DNA of 64,000 nucleotides from Chitinophagaceae bacterium. GTDB lineage: Bacteria > Bacteroidota > Bacteroidia > Chitinophagales > Chitinophagaceae. The stretch covers positions 55,001 to 119,000 of the forward strand of contig JAEUVD010000031.1 in the NCBI GenBank assembly GCA_016787065.1, read 5' to 3'. Below, piece after piece: positions 17,720-26,015 of the stretch. The notes under the pieces were generated by a model. It did not search any database. It was not told where the DNA came from and worked only from the letters and a program-made list of their open reading frames with translations. The translations under genes were made by a program, and so were the position numbers. How positions within the stretch are numbered: the first letter of the stretch is position 1; each line of letters begins with the position of its first letter.

Positions 17720-18304
17720 GTGTGCTTGCTGTGTAAGTTCTTCATGAAGTTTTAATACTTGAGGTATTAACGCTTGCAACTCATCATTGACGAGTTCATA
17801 ATCACAATAACTGCGTTTTTGTTCATCCGTGAATTGATGTTTCATTCTGAATTCAATATCCGAAACACTAATCGAATCACGATGCTGAATGCGTTTAAAA
17901 CGTATTGTTTCAGGAGCGCTCACTAAGATGGTTTTATGAAGCTGCCTGTAAGCTAAACTTTCAACCAGTAAAGCCGACTCCTTAATTGCATAGGGAGTGG
18001 TTTGAACGTTGAACCAGTTTTCGCTGTGTTCTTTTACTTTAGGATGCACCAAAGCGTTTAACACAGGAAGTTGATCAGGTTTTTGCTTTAATAGATCGCG
18101 CATCACTTCAGCGGAAAAATTTCCGTTTGGGTAAAGGTGCTCTCCAAAGGTTTGCTTGATAGCCGCTTTTAACGCTTCGTTGGTATCGTATAATCTTTTG
18201 GCCTCGCTATCAGCATTATAAACTGGAATGCCTAACACCGTAAAAATTCGGCAAGCGGTAGTCTTGCCACTTCCAATTCCACCAGTTATCCCCACTCGCA
18301 ACAT
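17708..18304 (-). CDS. coaE: Dephospho-CoA kinase
   Basis: The 198-residue protein has the P-loop GITGGIGSGKTT at residues 5-16, then YNADSEAKRLY with the conserved Asp, and the lid-region pattern RIQHRDSISVSDIEFRMKHQ near residue 140. It phosphorylates dephospho-CoA to finish CoA synthesis. Its 3' end overlaps the upstream lipoprotein gene on the other strand by 12 bp. A small ORF lies directly upstream in the same direction. Confidence 0.95.
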   Translation of the reverse strand: MLRVGITGGIGSGKTTACRIFTVLGIPVYNADSEAKRLYDTNEALKAAIKQTFGEHLYPNGNFSAEVMRDLLKQKPDQLPVLNALVHPKVKEHSENWFNVQTTPYAIKESALLVESLAYRQLHKTILVSAPETIRFKRIQHRDSISVSDIEFRMKHQFTDEQKRSYCDYELVNDELQALIPQVLKLHEELTQQAHLTP

Positions 18305-18309
18305 ATTTT

Positions 18310-18444
18310 TTATTCTTTTGAACGCTCAAATTTCATAATAAATAATTGAATCTGAGCCAATAAAAGCTCGAATTCGGAGGATTCTAAATCTGATTGAAGT
18401 GTTAATAAGGAGAAGGCGTAAAGAGAGGCTTTATGAATTGGCAT
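18310..18444 (-). CDS. Candidate 44-residue small protein upstream of coaE
   Basis: On the minus strand an ATG at 18444 opens a 44-codon frame, beginning MPIHKASLYAFSLLTL and ending IMKFERSKE, with its TAA 5 bp before the coaE start. A GTG ten codons further upstream could extend it. The peptide has an amphipathic, acidic middle (SDLESSEFELLLAQ). I do not recognise it. It is short, so chance cannot be excluded, but the tight spacing to coaE and sensible composition make a real small gene possible. Confidence 0.35.
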   Translation of the reverse strand: MPIHKASLYAFSLLTLQSDLESSEFELLLAQIQLFIMKFERSKE

Positions 18445-18485
18445 GCTATTTGAAAAGGTAGTATTTGGAAACACGATTTATTAAA

Positions 18486-18851
18486 ATGACGAACGATAAA
18501 ATTTTAGTACTTGGCGCCTCAGACAACATCAACCGAACCAGCTATTCGGCTATTAAGTTGTTGTTAAACAGAGGATTACAGGTAAGTGCCATTGGACAAA
18601 AAAAGGGAACTGTAGACAGCATTCAAGTTCATGAAGAAATTCAAACGAATCAAACAGCAGATATTGTGTCTATCTTTCTTTCTGCTAAAAAACAAAAAAA
18701 ATATTACGACTATATCTTGTCGTTAAAACCGAAGAAAATTGTTTTCAATCCGGGAACTGAAAACCCTGAGTTGGAATTTCTAGCTCAGAAAAATCATATT
18801 CAGATTATTAAAGGTTGTACCATCGCTTTACTAATCAATGGTTTGTGGTAA
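18486..18851 (+). CDS. CoA-binding domain protein
   Basis: I choose the ATG at 18486, giving 121 residues; a TTG at 18465 would add seven. The protein is a single Rossmann-like CoA-binding domain of the YccU type, with ILVLGASDNINRTSYSAIK at the start and IVFNPGTENPELEFLAQK near residue 85. Such proteins bind CoA derivatives, but their cellular role is not settled. It is divergent from the small ORF and coaE, so a shared intergenic control region is possible. Confidence 0.8.
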   Translation: MTNDKILVLGASDNINRTSYSAIKLLLNRGLQVSAIGQKKGTVDSIQVHEEIQTNQTADIVSIFLSAKKQKKYYDYILSLKPKKIVFNPGTENPELEFLAQKNHIQIIKGCTIALLINGLW

Positions 18852-18926
18852 ACCCGTGAAGAAAAGATAAGCGTTTGGTAACTTACGCAAACCGTATTAG
18901 CAGTACATTCAATTAAAATTGACGGT

Positions 18927-19403
18927 ATGCTTTGGCGAAAATTCAACGGTGAACTTATCACAGAACCCATTTATCAAGCCGTAGAAAAAATTATTCTTGC
19001 TGAAGCGGAAGCGGGTAACCGACTCAAAGTATGTATTGGTACAGATAGTCAGGTTAAAGGTTCAGAAACAGAATTTGCAACGGTCATTGTTTTTCTTCGA
19101 GAAGGACGTGGTGGGTTTATGCTAATCCATAATGAAAAATCCGGTTTGTGTTATTCTATCAAAGAACGCATGTTGATGGAAGTTGCCAAGAGTATTGAAA
19201 TTGCCTATGCTTTGTGTAACTTATTTACCGAGTACGATATTGATATGGAAGTGCATGCCGATATAAATACCAATGCACAGTTCAAAAGTAATGAAGCACT
19301 TAAAGAAGCAATGGGCTATATACTCGGAATGGGGTTTGCGTTTAAAGCTAAACCCGAAGCGTTCGCCAGTAGTAGTTGTGCCAATAAAATGGTTCACGGT
19401 TAA
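18927..19403 (+). CDS. Ribonuclease H-like YkuK family protein (DUF458)
   Basis: The 158-residue protein fits the DUF458/YkuK family: KVCIGTDSQVKGSETEFATVI near residue 34 gives the first acidic residue of an RNase H-like fold. ERMLMEVAKSIEIAYAL and MEVHADINTNAQFKSNEALK follow, with further acidic positions. Family members are proposed nucleic-acid-binding or nuclease-like proteins without an established task. It sits alone between a CoA-binding protein gene and a small lipoprotein gene, all on the plus strand. Confidence 0.8.
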   Translation: MLWRKFNGELITEPIYQAVEKIILAEAEAGNRLKVCIGTDSQVKGSETEFATVIVFLREGRGGFMLIHNEKSGLCYSIKERMLMEVAKSIEIAYALCNLFTEYDIDMEVHADINTNAQFKSNEALKEAMGYILGMGFAFKAKPEAFASSSCANKMVHG

Positions 19404-19415
19404 TTGTTTTTGGTA

Positions 19416-19446
19416 TTGCAGAAACTAAAAAAAACGATTACTTTCG
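19416..19446 (+). promoter_or_regulatory. Promoter of the small lipoprotein gene
   Basis: TTG at 19416-19418 and TACTTTCG at 19439-19446 are 20 nt apart, a slightly long but acceptable Bacteroidota promoter. The ATG follows 19 nt later. Confidence 0.5.
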
Positions 19447-19465
19447 CCTGCGTAATATCCTGACA

Positions 19466-19852
19466 ATGAAAAAAGTACAACTCATTCTCGTTGTTACAAC
19501 CCTAGGCTTAATTTCGTTTAGCAGTTGTAATGAATACCGCAGTTTTTCATCGGTTACTAAAGTTTCTCAACTAAGCGGTAACCCATTTTATTACAATTTA
19601 TCGAAAGGAATTTTAAAACATCTTAGTGGGTTTTTAGTTCAAGAAGGACTTAAAGGAAGCGTGGGTAAAGTAAACCTGCTTTCCAATCTGAATCAAATTC
19701 TGACCACTGCAGATCAAATTTCAAAATTCAAAAACCTTCTCGGAAGCGCATACCAAATTCCTGCTACAAAAATGAATAGTTTTAACGCAGGTGGTACCGT
19801 AAAAGATGTTGTAAGTTTCGTGGCTAAAAACGGAACTAAATTTCCGTTTTAG
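19466..19852 (+). CDS. Small lipoprotein of unknown function
   Basis: The 128-residue product has a clear lipoprotein signal (ISFSSC, Cys21). The mature part is mostly helical, with a central LVQEGLKGSVGKVNLLSNLNQ. I do not recognise a family beyond Bacteroidota hypothetical lipoproteins. It has its own promoter, and its last 17 bp overlap the convergent engB gene, so expression of the two may interfere. Confidence 0.7.
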   Translation: MKKVQLILVVTTLGLISFSSCNEYRSFSSVTKVSQLSGNPFYYNLSKGILKHLSGFLVQEGLKGSVGKVNLLSNLNQILTTADQISKFKNLLGSAYQIPATKMNSFNAGGTVKDVVSFVAKNGTKFPF

Positions 19853-20453
19853 TATTTTTCCAACTTCCGTGAAGTTCATCCATAAACTTCAAAATTTCCT
19901 TACGTCCATTTCGTTTAATAGCGGATGTGCCAAACATGGGCGGAAGCGTTTCCCATCGCTCTAACAATTGATGTTTGTATTCATCTATGTTAGCACTTAC
20001 TTCTTTTTGCGTGCTTTTATCTGTTTTGGTAAAAAGAATGGTGAACGGAATTCCTTTTTCGCCGAGCGAATTAATAAATTCTAAATCAATAGCCTGAGGG
20101 TTATGTCTACTATCAATTAGTACAAAAAGAGTCATGAGATTTTCCCGTTGCTCAATATAATTCCAAATCATTTTAGTCCATTGTCTTCGCTGATTCTGCG
20201 ACACTTTCGCGAAACCGTACCCTGGTAAATCAACCCAATACATGTTTTTATTCAGTATGAAATGATTAATTAATTGCGTTTTTCCGGGGGTAGATGATGT
20301 TTTGGCCAAATCTTTTTTATTTGCTAGCATGTTGATGAGCGATGATTTGCCCACATTGCTTCGTCCTATAAAAGCCACTTCCGGTAACGAAGGTTTGGGG
20401 CATTTGCTAACATCGGTATTGCTGATTACAAATTCAGCCGAATAAATTTCCAT
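19836..20453 (-). CDS. engB: Ribosome biogenesis GTPase EngB (YsxC/YihA)
   Basis: This 205-residue TRAFAC GTPase has G1 GRSNVGKSSLIN (residues 29-40), a G2/G3 region with SSTPGKTQLINHF and WVDLPGYGFAKV, and G4 TKTD near residue 139. The small size and the LPGYG form identify EngB, which is needed for large ribosomal subunit assembly. A promoter element ends 4 nt before its ATG, predicting a leaderless message. It is divergent from ubiE, and the two share an 8-bp inverted repeat between their promoters. Confidence 0.95.
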   Translation of the reverse strand: MEIYSAEFVISNTDVSKCPKPSLPEVAFIGRSNVGKSSLINMLANKKDLAKTSSTPGKTQLINHFILNKNMYWVDLPGYGFAKVSQNQRRQWTKMIWNYIEQRENLMTLFVLIDSRHNPQAIDLEFINSLGEKGIPFTILFTKTDKSTQKEVSANIDEYKHQLLERWETLPPMFGTSAIKRNGRKEILKFMDELHGSWKNTKTEI

Positions 20454-20457
20454 GCCA

Positions 20458-20465
20458 CAAAAGTA
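20458..20465 (-). promoter_or_regulatory. -7 promoter element 4 nt before engB
   Basis: The minus strand reads TACTTTTG, four bases, then the engB ATG. This spacing predicts a transcript with almost no leader. Confidence 0.55.
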
Positions 20466-20467
20466 AA

Positions 20468-20492
20468 GTAGCTTACGCGTTAAATAAGCTAC
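20468..20492. promoter_or_regulatory. Inverted repeat between engB and ubiE
   Basis: GTAGCTTA (20468-20475) and TAAGCTAC (20485-20492) are perfect inverted copies with a 9-nt spacer. The right arm overlaps the ubiE -7 element (TACCTTCG, 20490-20497) and the left arm lies 2 nt behind the engB element, so a bound protein could control both genes. Confidence 0.4.
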
Positions 20493-20497
20493 CTTCG
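20490..20497 (+). promoter_or_regulatory. -7 promoter element of ubiE
   Basis: TACCTTCG ends 7 nt before the ubiE ATG, predicting a leader of only a few bases. Confidence 0.5.
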
Positions 20498-20504
20498 CCG
20501 CCTA

Positions 20505-21233
20505 ATGAGTATTTCTGTTTTACCGGATCAGCAATCCGACCTAAATAAGAAGAAGCAAATCGAACATATGTTTGATGAAATCGCACCGAAATACGATTTC
20601 TTGAACCGTTTTATGTCGTTGCGGATAGATGTTTTGTGGCGGAAAAAAGTAATTCGTTTATTGAAACCATTTCAGCCTAAGCATATTTTAGATGTTGCAA
20701 CTGGAACTGCCGACTTGGCGATTGCGCTGCAAGCCTTACATCCGGAAAAAATTATCGGACTGGATTTATCAGAACAAATGTTATCGATAGGTCGTGTTAA
20801 GGTGAATGATAAACAACTACATCCGCTGATTGAATTGGTAAAAGGGGATAGCGAAAACTTACCTTTTCCTGATAATTCGTTTGATGCGGTAACCGTGGCA
20901 TTTGGTGTACGTAATTTTGAAAACTTGGAGCAGGGTTTACAAGAAATCAAACGGGTCTTGAAACCGGGTGGTCAGTTTATTATTCTGGAGTTTTCAAAAG
21001 TTAAAATTTTTCCTTTCAAGCAATTTTTCGGATTTTACTTTCGTTATATAACACCTCGCTTAGGCCGATTTATTAGTCATAGTTCCAAAGCTTACAGCTA
21101 CCTCACAAATTCTGTAGCGGTTTTTCCGGAAGGTAAGGAAATGTGTGTAATATTGCAGCAGCAAGGATTTAAAAAGACTCAATGCCATACGCTCAGCTTA
21201 GGAATAGCTTCCATTTATCATTCCGAAAAATAA
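20505..21233 (+). CDS. ubiE: Demethylmenaquinone methyltransferase
   Basis: The 242-residue protein matches the UbiE/MenG family: MFDEIAPKYDFLNRFMSL at residue 23, motif I ILDVATGTADLAIAL near residue 64, GLDLSEQML, the family signature VAFGVRNFENLEQGL near residue 128, and LKPGGQFIILEFSK. It methylates demethylmenaquinone at the end of menaquinone synthesis. Its 3' end overlaps the porT start by 52 bp in another frame, so the two are co-transcribed and probably coupled. Confidence 0.95.
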   Translation: MSISVLPDQQSDLNKKKQIEHMFDEIAPKYDFLNRFMSLRIDVLWRKKVIRLLKPFQPKHILDVATGTADLAIALQALHPEKIIGLDLSEQMLSIGRVKVNDKQLHPLIELVKGDSENLPFPDNSFDAVTVAFGVRNFENLEQGLQEIKRVLKPGGQFIILEFSKVKIFPFKQFFGFYFRYITPRLGRFISHSSKAYSYLTNSVAVFPEGKEMCVILQQQGFKKTQCHTLSLGIASIYHSEK

Positions 21234-21913
21234 GTTTGCTCGTTTTAGTTTTGTTTGTATATGCTAGCACATATGCACAAGATGAACGGATGAATAATCC
21301 GGAACATCAGGCTAAGCCTTACTATTTTGGGATTACAATAGGGTTTAATACCTCTCAGTATAAAGTGCAGCAATCGGAATATTTTACAAAATTTGATAGT
21401 GTTATGCAAATCGTACCAACTTGGAAACCGGGCTTCCAAATAGGTATTGTTGGTAACCTAAAACTGACCAATTTTGTTGATATTCGAGCCTTACCTCAAT
21501 TTATGATACGGGAGAAGTCACTTACATTTCATTTCCCAAATAACGATTCTACTTTTACGAGTGGCTTTGAATCAGTGCTGTTTAGCATGCCTTTAGAATT
21601 TAAATTCAAATCAGATCGACAAACAAATTTTCGCTTTTATGTGTGCGGTGGTGGGAAGTTCGATTATGATTTCAATGCTAATTCAAACTCTAAAAAAACA
21701 AATGATATTATTAAGGTTAAACCAATAGATTTTGGTTATAACCTCGGTTTGGGTTTTGAATTTTTCTATCCCAACTTTATTTTCTCTCCTGAAATTAAAG
21801 TATCCAATGGTTTAGGTAATGTACTTAAACGTAACGTAGGAGAACCAACCAATAAAGCCATCGATCGACTTACAACTCGAATGATTTTTATTTCCTTTTA
21901 TATTCAAGGATAG
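21182..21913 (+). CDS. porT: PorT/SprT-like outer membrane protein of the type IX secretion system
   Basis: The 243-residue protein has an N-terminal signal region (about residues 1-33, ending YASTYAQ). A PorT-family beta-barrel follows, with YYFGITIGFNTSQYKV near residue 46 and repeated amphipathic strands to the end. PorT/SprT is an outer membrane component needed for T9SS function, which suits the several T9SS cargo genes in this window. The ubiE-porT order is one I know from other Bacteroidota. The ATG at 21182 lies inside ubiE; no later in-frame start leaves a complete signal peptide. The stop overlaps the convergent O-antigen ligase gene by 10 bp. Confidence 0.82.
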   Translation: MPYAQLRNSFHLSFRKISLLVLVLFVYASTYAQDERMNNPEHQAKPYYFGITIGFNTSQYKVQQSEYFTKFDSVMQIVPTWKPGFQIGIVGNLKLTNFVDIRALPQFMIREKSLTFHFPNNDSTFTSGFESVLFSMPLEFKFKSDRQTNFRFYVCGGGKFDYDFNANSNSKKTNDIIKVKPIDFGYNLGLGFEFFYPNFIFSPEIKVSNGLGNVLKRNVGEPTNKAIDRLTTRMIFISFYIQG

Positions 21914-23124
21914 TTTTTAGAAGGCCACTTTCTTTCAAAATAGAATAAGCCAAGCCATAAGGCATAAAAAACAACACCATGTTGTCGGGTTAAGATATTC
22001 TCGGTAAGCATCGTAACACAAACAATAACTAAAACCAAAATGAACAAGAGGTTTTGATGTTGAATAGCTTTTTTCCAGTAAAGAAATAAGGTAGAAAGAA
22101 AAACCAATAAGCCTGGTATGCCAAAACACAACCACTGATTCAAGTATTCATTATGCGAATTATAACTTCCAATTGGAATACCGGTAGCGGAAGCGTAGAA
22201 CAAGAGTTGTTTGTTTATTTCAGCTTGTAATTGCACCGGGCCTATTCCCCAAAGTCCGTACGTTTGTAATATGTTGTAATCAATTTGAAGCAGTACTTTT
22301 CTCAACGAAACAGTGTTTAACCCGCTTTGTTCCGTATTCGATTGAAACATCACAACTAACTCTTGCATACGGTACTGCGTATACGGTATAAACCATGCCA
22401 CTACAAGGAGAAGCATACCAATACCAAAAATGAGAAGCGCTTGTTTTTGTTTTCGTTTTAATTGATAGAGCAAATAAACAAGTAGTATCAACGCCACCAC
22501 AACCCAGATTATTTTTGATGCTAATAAAATAAGAACGACACCTGTAATAAGGGAAACAAATATGGTTATTTCTTTCTTTTGGAAACAAGCCGCTTTACCA
22601 TGAATCAGTAATATACTCAACACCATAGCAAGATGCATACCCATATAGGTAGGATGTTTACCTATGATGGTTTCAAAGTAAATTCGGAAATCAACGGCAT
22701 TCGAAAAGCCATGGTACCAGCACAAAACGGCACCTAGCAAGGCTTGTAAACAAAGGGGTATAACATACCAACTTAGGTTTTTACGTAACCCCTGAGGGTA
22801 TGCGTTCATTAAACCATAAGCAATAAATGGTACTATAAAAATGGCCAAACTACGTTCGGTGTACTTCCACCATGCATGTAATGACGCGGTTGGTGTAAGA
22901 AAAAAATAGATTAAAAAAAATAAGAAAGGGGTTCCGAGTAGTAGTGGTTTAATAATTTTTTTGTGTGCTTCTGAGGTTCTATGTTGATAGCAATGAATAC
23001 CTACGAATACACTTGTAACGAACAAGATAAGGGTTTGCATACGTGCAGGTAACGCAAACGATAAGAATAATAAACGAAAAGTCCAGTCAAACCATGCTGC
23101 GGTTAATTTACCTTTTACTTGCAT
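21904..23124 (-). CDS. O-antigen ligase family protein
   Basis: The 406-residue protein has about ten to twelve hydrophobic segments. Its large periplasmic loop ends in YNSHNEYLNQWLCFGIPGLL near residue 317, the Wzy_C/O-antigen ligase signature with the conserved His. It should polymerise or ligate lipid-linked glycans at the periplasmic side of the inner membrane. It overlaps the upstream glycosyltransferase gene by 17 bp and belongs to the minus-strand half of the polysaccharide cluster. Whether it is a ligase or a polymerase cannot be told from sequence alone. Confidence 0.82.
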   Translation of the reverse strand: MQVKGKLTAAWFDWTFRLLFLSFALPARMQTLILFVTSVFVGIHCYQHRTSEAHKKIIKPLLLGTPFLFFLIYFFLTPTASLHAWWKYTERSLAIFIVPFIAYGLMNAYPQGLRKNLSWYVIPLCLQALLGAVLCWYHGFSNAVDFRIYFETIIGKHPTYMGMHLAMVLSILLIHGKAACFQKKEITIFVSLITGVVLILLASKIIWVVVALILLVYLLYQLKRKQKQALLIFGIGMLLLVVAWFIPYTQYRMQELVVMFQSNTEQSGLNTVSLRKVLLQIDYNILQTYGLWGIGPVQLQAEINKQLLFYASATGIPIGSYNSHNEYLNQWLCFGIPGLLVFLSTLFLYWKKAIQHQNLLFILVLVIVCVTMLTENILTRQHGVVFYALWLGLFYFERKWPSKNYP

Positions 23125-24232
23125 AATCGAGTTGGGCTTTATCGAGAAATAATTTTAACTCCGAACGGAATCGTTCATCTGAAAATGGAAGTACAGATGC
23201 CCGTATGGCTTCATGATTATTCAAAGGATTTTCTTCAAAATGTTGCACTACAGAAATTATTTCTTCGGCATTTTGTTGATCAAAAAAATAGCCACTTAAA
23301 CCTTCTTGAACTGTTTCTACATACCCACCTTCACGCAAGGCCAAAACCGGCGTTCCGGTAGCTTGCGTTTCTACACACATAATACCAAAATCTTCCTTGG
23401 CGGCAAAAATACAAGCTTTGGCATATTGCATATATTCTATTAAACGATCATCATCTTGATAGCCCAACCAAATTATATTCGGACTTTTTGCTAACAGCTT
23501 TCTAATTTCCTTATCATCATATCCATCTCCAATCAAAACTAATTTTTTATCGTTCATTCGGCGAAAAGCTTCAATTACAATAGCCATTTTTTTGTAGGAA
23601 ACAAATCGGCCTAAAGCGAGGTAGTAATTTTGTCGGGGTTTTGAATTCAAAGCAAATTTAGCAACCTTTACCGGAGGGTAAATTACGGTGGCATCGCGGT
23701 TATAAATAGATTTGATTTGCTCCTGAATATGTTTTGAATTAGCTATAAAATAATCAACCCGTGAAGACGTTTTAATATCCCAATTCCGTATAAATGGAAT
23801 TACAAAACGCAATAGCAGTTTTCGAATAGCACTGCTCTCCTTGAGGTAATCGTTATGAAGATACCAGGCATAACGCATGGGGGTATGACAATAACATACA
23901 TGCAATTTATTTTTTTCTACATGAAATCCTTTGCCAACCGCATGGGAAGAGGAGATGTAATAATCGTAATGTCGTGGTCGAATCAGTTGCATAAACCAGG
24001 GCAACACAGGAAGTAAATAACGATAGTATAATTTGATAAAGGGGAAGTACTGAAGTAAACTCACATGCGGTTTAATGCCTTGTAAAACCAAAGTACTATC
24101 TTTCTTATTAAGTTTATTGAAGAGTGTGTACAAGGAAGGGTTCTCATTTCGAAGGATGTACAACATTTCATGAACCACTTTTTCAGATCCGGCATTAACG
24201 CGCAACCAATCGTGAACCAAAGCTACTTTCAT
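23108..24232 (-). CDS. GT4 family glycosyltransferase (WbaZ-like)
   Basis: This 374-residue protein begins MKVALVHDWLRVNAGSEKVV and contains CYCHTPMRYAWYLHNDYL near residue 113, features of the WbaZ-type mannosyltransferase subgroup. The GT-B C-terminal half has YYLALGRFVSYKKM and the nucleotide-sugar motif EDFGIMCVETQATGTPVLA near residue 287. It probably adds a hexose from a nucleotide donor to a lipid-linked glycan in the cytoplasm. It overlaps both neighbours (17 bp and 4 bp), so the three minus-strand genes form one operon. Confidence 0.85.
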   Translation of the reverse strand: MKVALVHDWLRVNAGSEKVVHEMLYILRNENPSLYTLFNKLNKKDSTLVLQGIKPHVSLLQYFPFIKLYYRYLLPVLPWFMQLIRPRHYDYYISSSHAVGKGFHVEKNKLHVCYCHTPMRYAWYLHNDYLKESSAIRKLLLRFVIPFIRNWDIKTSSRVDYFIANSKHIQEQIKSIYNRDATVIYPPVKVAKFALNSKPRQNYYLALGRFVSYKKMAIVIEAFRRMNDKKLVLIGDGYDDKEIRKLLAKSPNIIWLGYQDDDRLIEYMQYAKACIFAAKEDFGIMCVETQATGTPVLALREGGYVETVQEGLSGYFFDQQNAEEIISVVQHFEENPLNNHEAIRASVLPFSDERFRSELKLFLDKAQLDYASKR

Positions 24233-25239
24233 TCATTTATTTTTTCGAGTATGATGCTTGCCGATTGAGCGTATGAAAATTTCTCATAGAACGAGGTAAG
24301 GTCAGGTAAGATTTGTTGAGGCATATGTGCTAAAGCTTGTTTTAGTGATTGTTCTTGAGTTGCACAAAAGTAAACGTATTCGGAAAATAGTTCACGATAA
24401 ACAGGAATATCAGCACATAAAACTTTGCATCCAAAGTGAATGGCTTCCGCTACGGGGAGCCCAAATCCTTCATAGGCGGAATAGCTAATAAAAAGCTCCG
24501 ATTTGGCATAGAGTTCTATTAAGGCGTCATCGGTCAAATTCGCATAGCGCTTTAGTCTGGGATGTGATGGTAATTCAGGCGAGTTGAAAATAGTCATCGA
24601 ACTGCCCACATGAATTAAAGTATATTCGGCTAATTCATCACATTGCAAAAAGGCGTGAATGAGTTTATCGGTTTGTTTTCTTCCTGTAAGACTACCTACA
24701 CTCAACAACCATTTTTCCTTTGGATAGGAAGTTTTGGGAAAGGAGGGAATACCATTTCCGGCCACTGTAATCTTTGCTGAGTTTATTTGGTAGGTCTTAA
24801 TAATTTCTTGTCGAATGGTTTCACTCACGGTAAATATCCCTTTCGATTGTTGTACTATTTTCGGAATTAACCAGCCATACCAGGTTCTGAACGCGTAAGA
24901 AAAACTGTTTGGGAAATGAATAAAAGCGAGATCATGTAAACAAATCCATTGATTGCTGTAACTAAGTGGTGCCGTATTGCATAAATTAAGTAGCACTGCT
25001 TGAGGTTGTTTCTTAAAATAACGAACTAAATCCCATTGCTCCCAAATAGTTCCGCGATGTTTACCGAGTTGCGTTGTTGGTAACGATTCAGCCCAGGGTT
25101 GTTTGGGTTGCACTGGCTGAAGAAATTCAATGGTTGGGTAAAGAAGGAGAAGTTGCTTGCTTATTTCAAAAGCATATCTTTGCACCCCTGTAAGCGTTTG
25201 CGTAACAAAGCGAGCATTTACGTATAATTTTACCTCCAC
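24229..25239 (-). CDS. GT4 family glycosyltransferase
   Basis: I start this at the GTG at 25239, giving 336 residues beginning with VEVKLYVNARF. The ATG at 25281 would overlap the divergent permease gene. The protein has the GT-B fold pattern: GVQRYAFEISKQLL near residue 18, LLSVGSLTGRKQTDKLIHAF near residue 178, and YSAYEGFGLPVAEAIHFGCKV near residue 255 with the E-x7-E-like donor site. The sugar and acceptor are unknown. It is the first gene of the minus-strand polysaccharide operon and overlaps the next by 4 bp. Confidence 0.82.
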   Translation of the reverse strand: MEVKLYVNARFVTQTLTGVQRYAFEISKQLLLLYPTIEFLQPVQPKQPWAESLPTTQLGKHRGTIWEQWDLVRYFKKQPQAVLLNLCNTAPLSYSNQWICLHDLAFIHFPNSFSYAFRTWYGWLIPKIVQQSKGIFTVSETIRQEIIKTYQINSAKITVAGNGIPSFPKTSYPKEKWLLSVGSLTGRKQTDKLIHAFLQCDELAEYTLIHVGSSMTIFNSPELPSHPRLKRYANLTDDALIELYAKSELFISYSAYEGFGLPVAEAIHFGCKVLCADIPVYRELFSEYVYFCATQEQSLKQALAHMPQQILPDLTSFYEKFSYAQSASIILEKINE

Positions 25240-25265
25240 CCGATAAAGGTAAGCAAAGAAAATAG

Positions 25266-26015
25266 ATGTCTTATTTAACACCCTTGTACGCCTTGAGTAA
25301 ACGCAATTTAATTTTGCGTTACAAGCACTCTTTTCTAGGATTTTTATGGGGCTTTCTTAAACCACTCTTATACTTACTCATTTTTCTTATCGTATTTGGT
25401 TCGCAGTTTACCTCTACGAACGATCATATTTTATACATTACCTCGGGTATTATCTTTTGGTTTTTCTTTGCGAATGCAACTACACAAGGAACTCATAGTA
25501 TTGTGCAAGCGGCCGGACTAATTAAATCGATAAAACTGCCTACGCATTTTTTTCCGTTGGCAGAAATTGTGAGTGAATTTATAAATCTCTTTATGGCTCT
25601 TGCCGTTTATTTTTGCTTGATGCCGGCTTTTGGTTTGCAATTCAACGTGCACTTTTTCTGGTTGGTTCCAATTGTAATTGTATTTGCTTGGTTTACCTAT
25701 TCGGTTACGCTTTTGCTTTCCTGTTTACATGTGTACTATCGTGATGTGGGCTTGTTATGGACCACCTTGCAACCGGCTTTATTTTATTTAACACCTATAG
25801 CCTTTACAGAAGAGCATATACCAATACGTTTTATGTTTATCATCAAACTGAATCCGTTTTATTATTTCATCAAACTGTTTCGTGCGCCCTTGTACTTTCA
25901 TACAGCGCCCGATCTTCTCTTATTTGCGAAGCTCGCCATGGCAACAACCTTATTTTGGTTTATTGTGAATCTTTTATTTAAACGCATGAAAAACCAATTT
26001 ATTACTTCTATCTAA
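25266..26015 (+). CDS. Polysaccharide ABC transporter permease (Wzm-like)
   Basis: The 249-residue protein has six predicted membrane helices and begins with the typical YALSKRNLILRYKHSFLGFLWG cytoplasmic segment of ABC-2 type polysaccharide exporters. LNPFYYFIKLFRAPLYF near residue 198 is a conserved late motif. It forms the channel that flips undecaprenyl-linked glycan to the periplasm. Its stop overlaps the ATP-binding subunit gene start by one base. Confidence 0.9.
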   Translation: MSYLTPLYALSKRNLILRYKHSFLGFLWGFLKPLLYLLIFLIVFGSQFTSTNDHILYITSGIIFWFFFANATTQGTHSIVQAAGLIKSIKLPTHFFPLAEIVSEFINLFMALAVYFCLMPAFGLQFNVHFFWLVPIVIVFAWFTYSVTLLLSCLHVYYRDVGLLWTTLQPALFYLTPIAFTEEHIPIRFMFIIKLNPFYYFIKLFRAPLYFHTAPDLLLFAKLAMATTLFWFIVNLLFKRMKNQFITSI

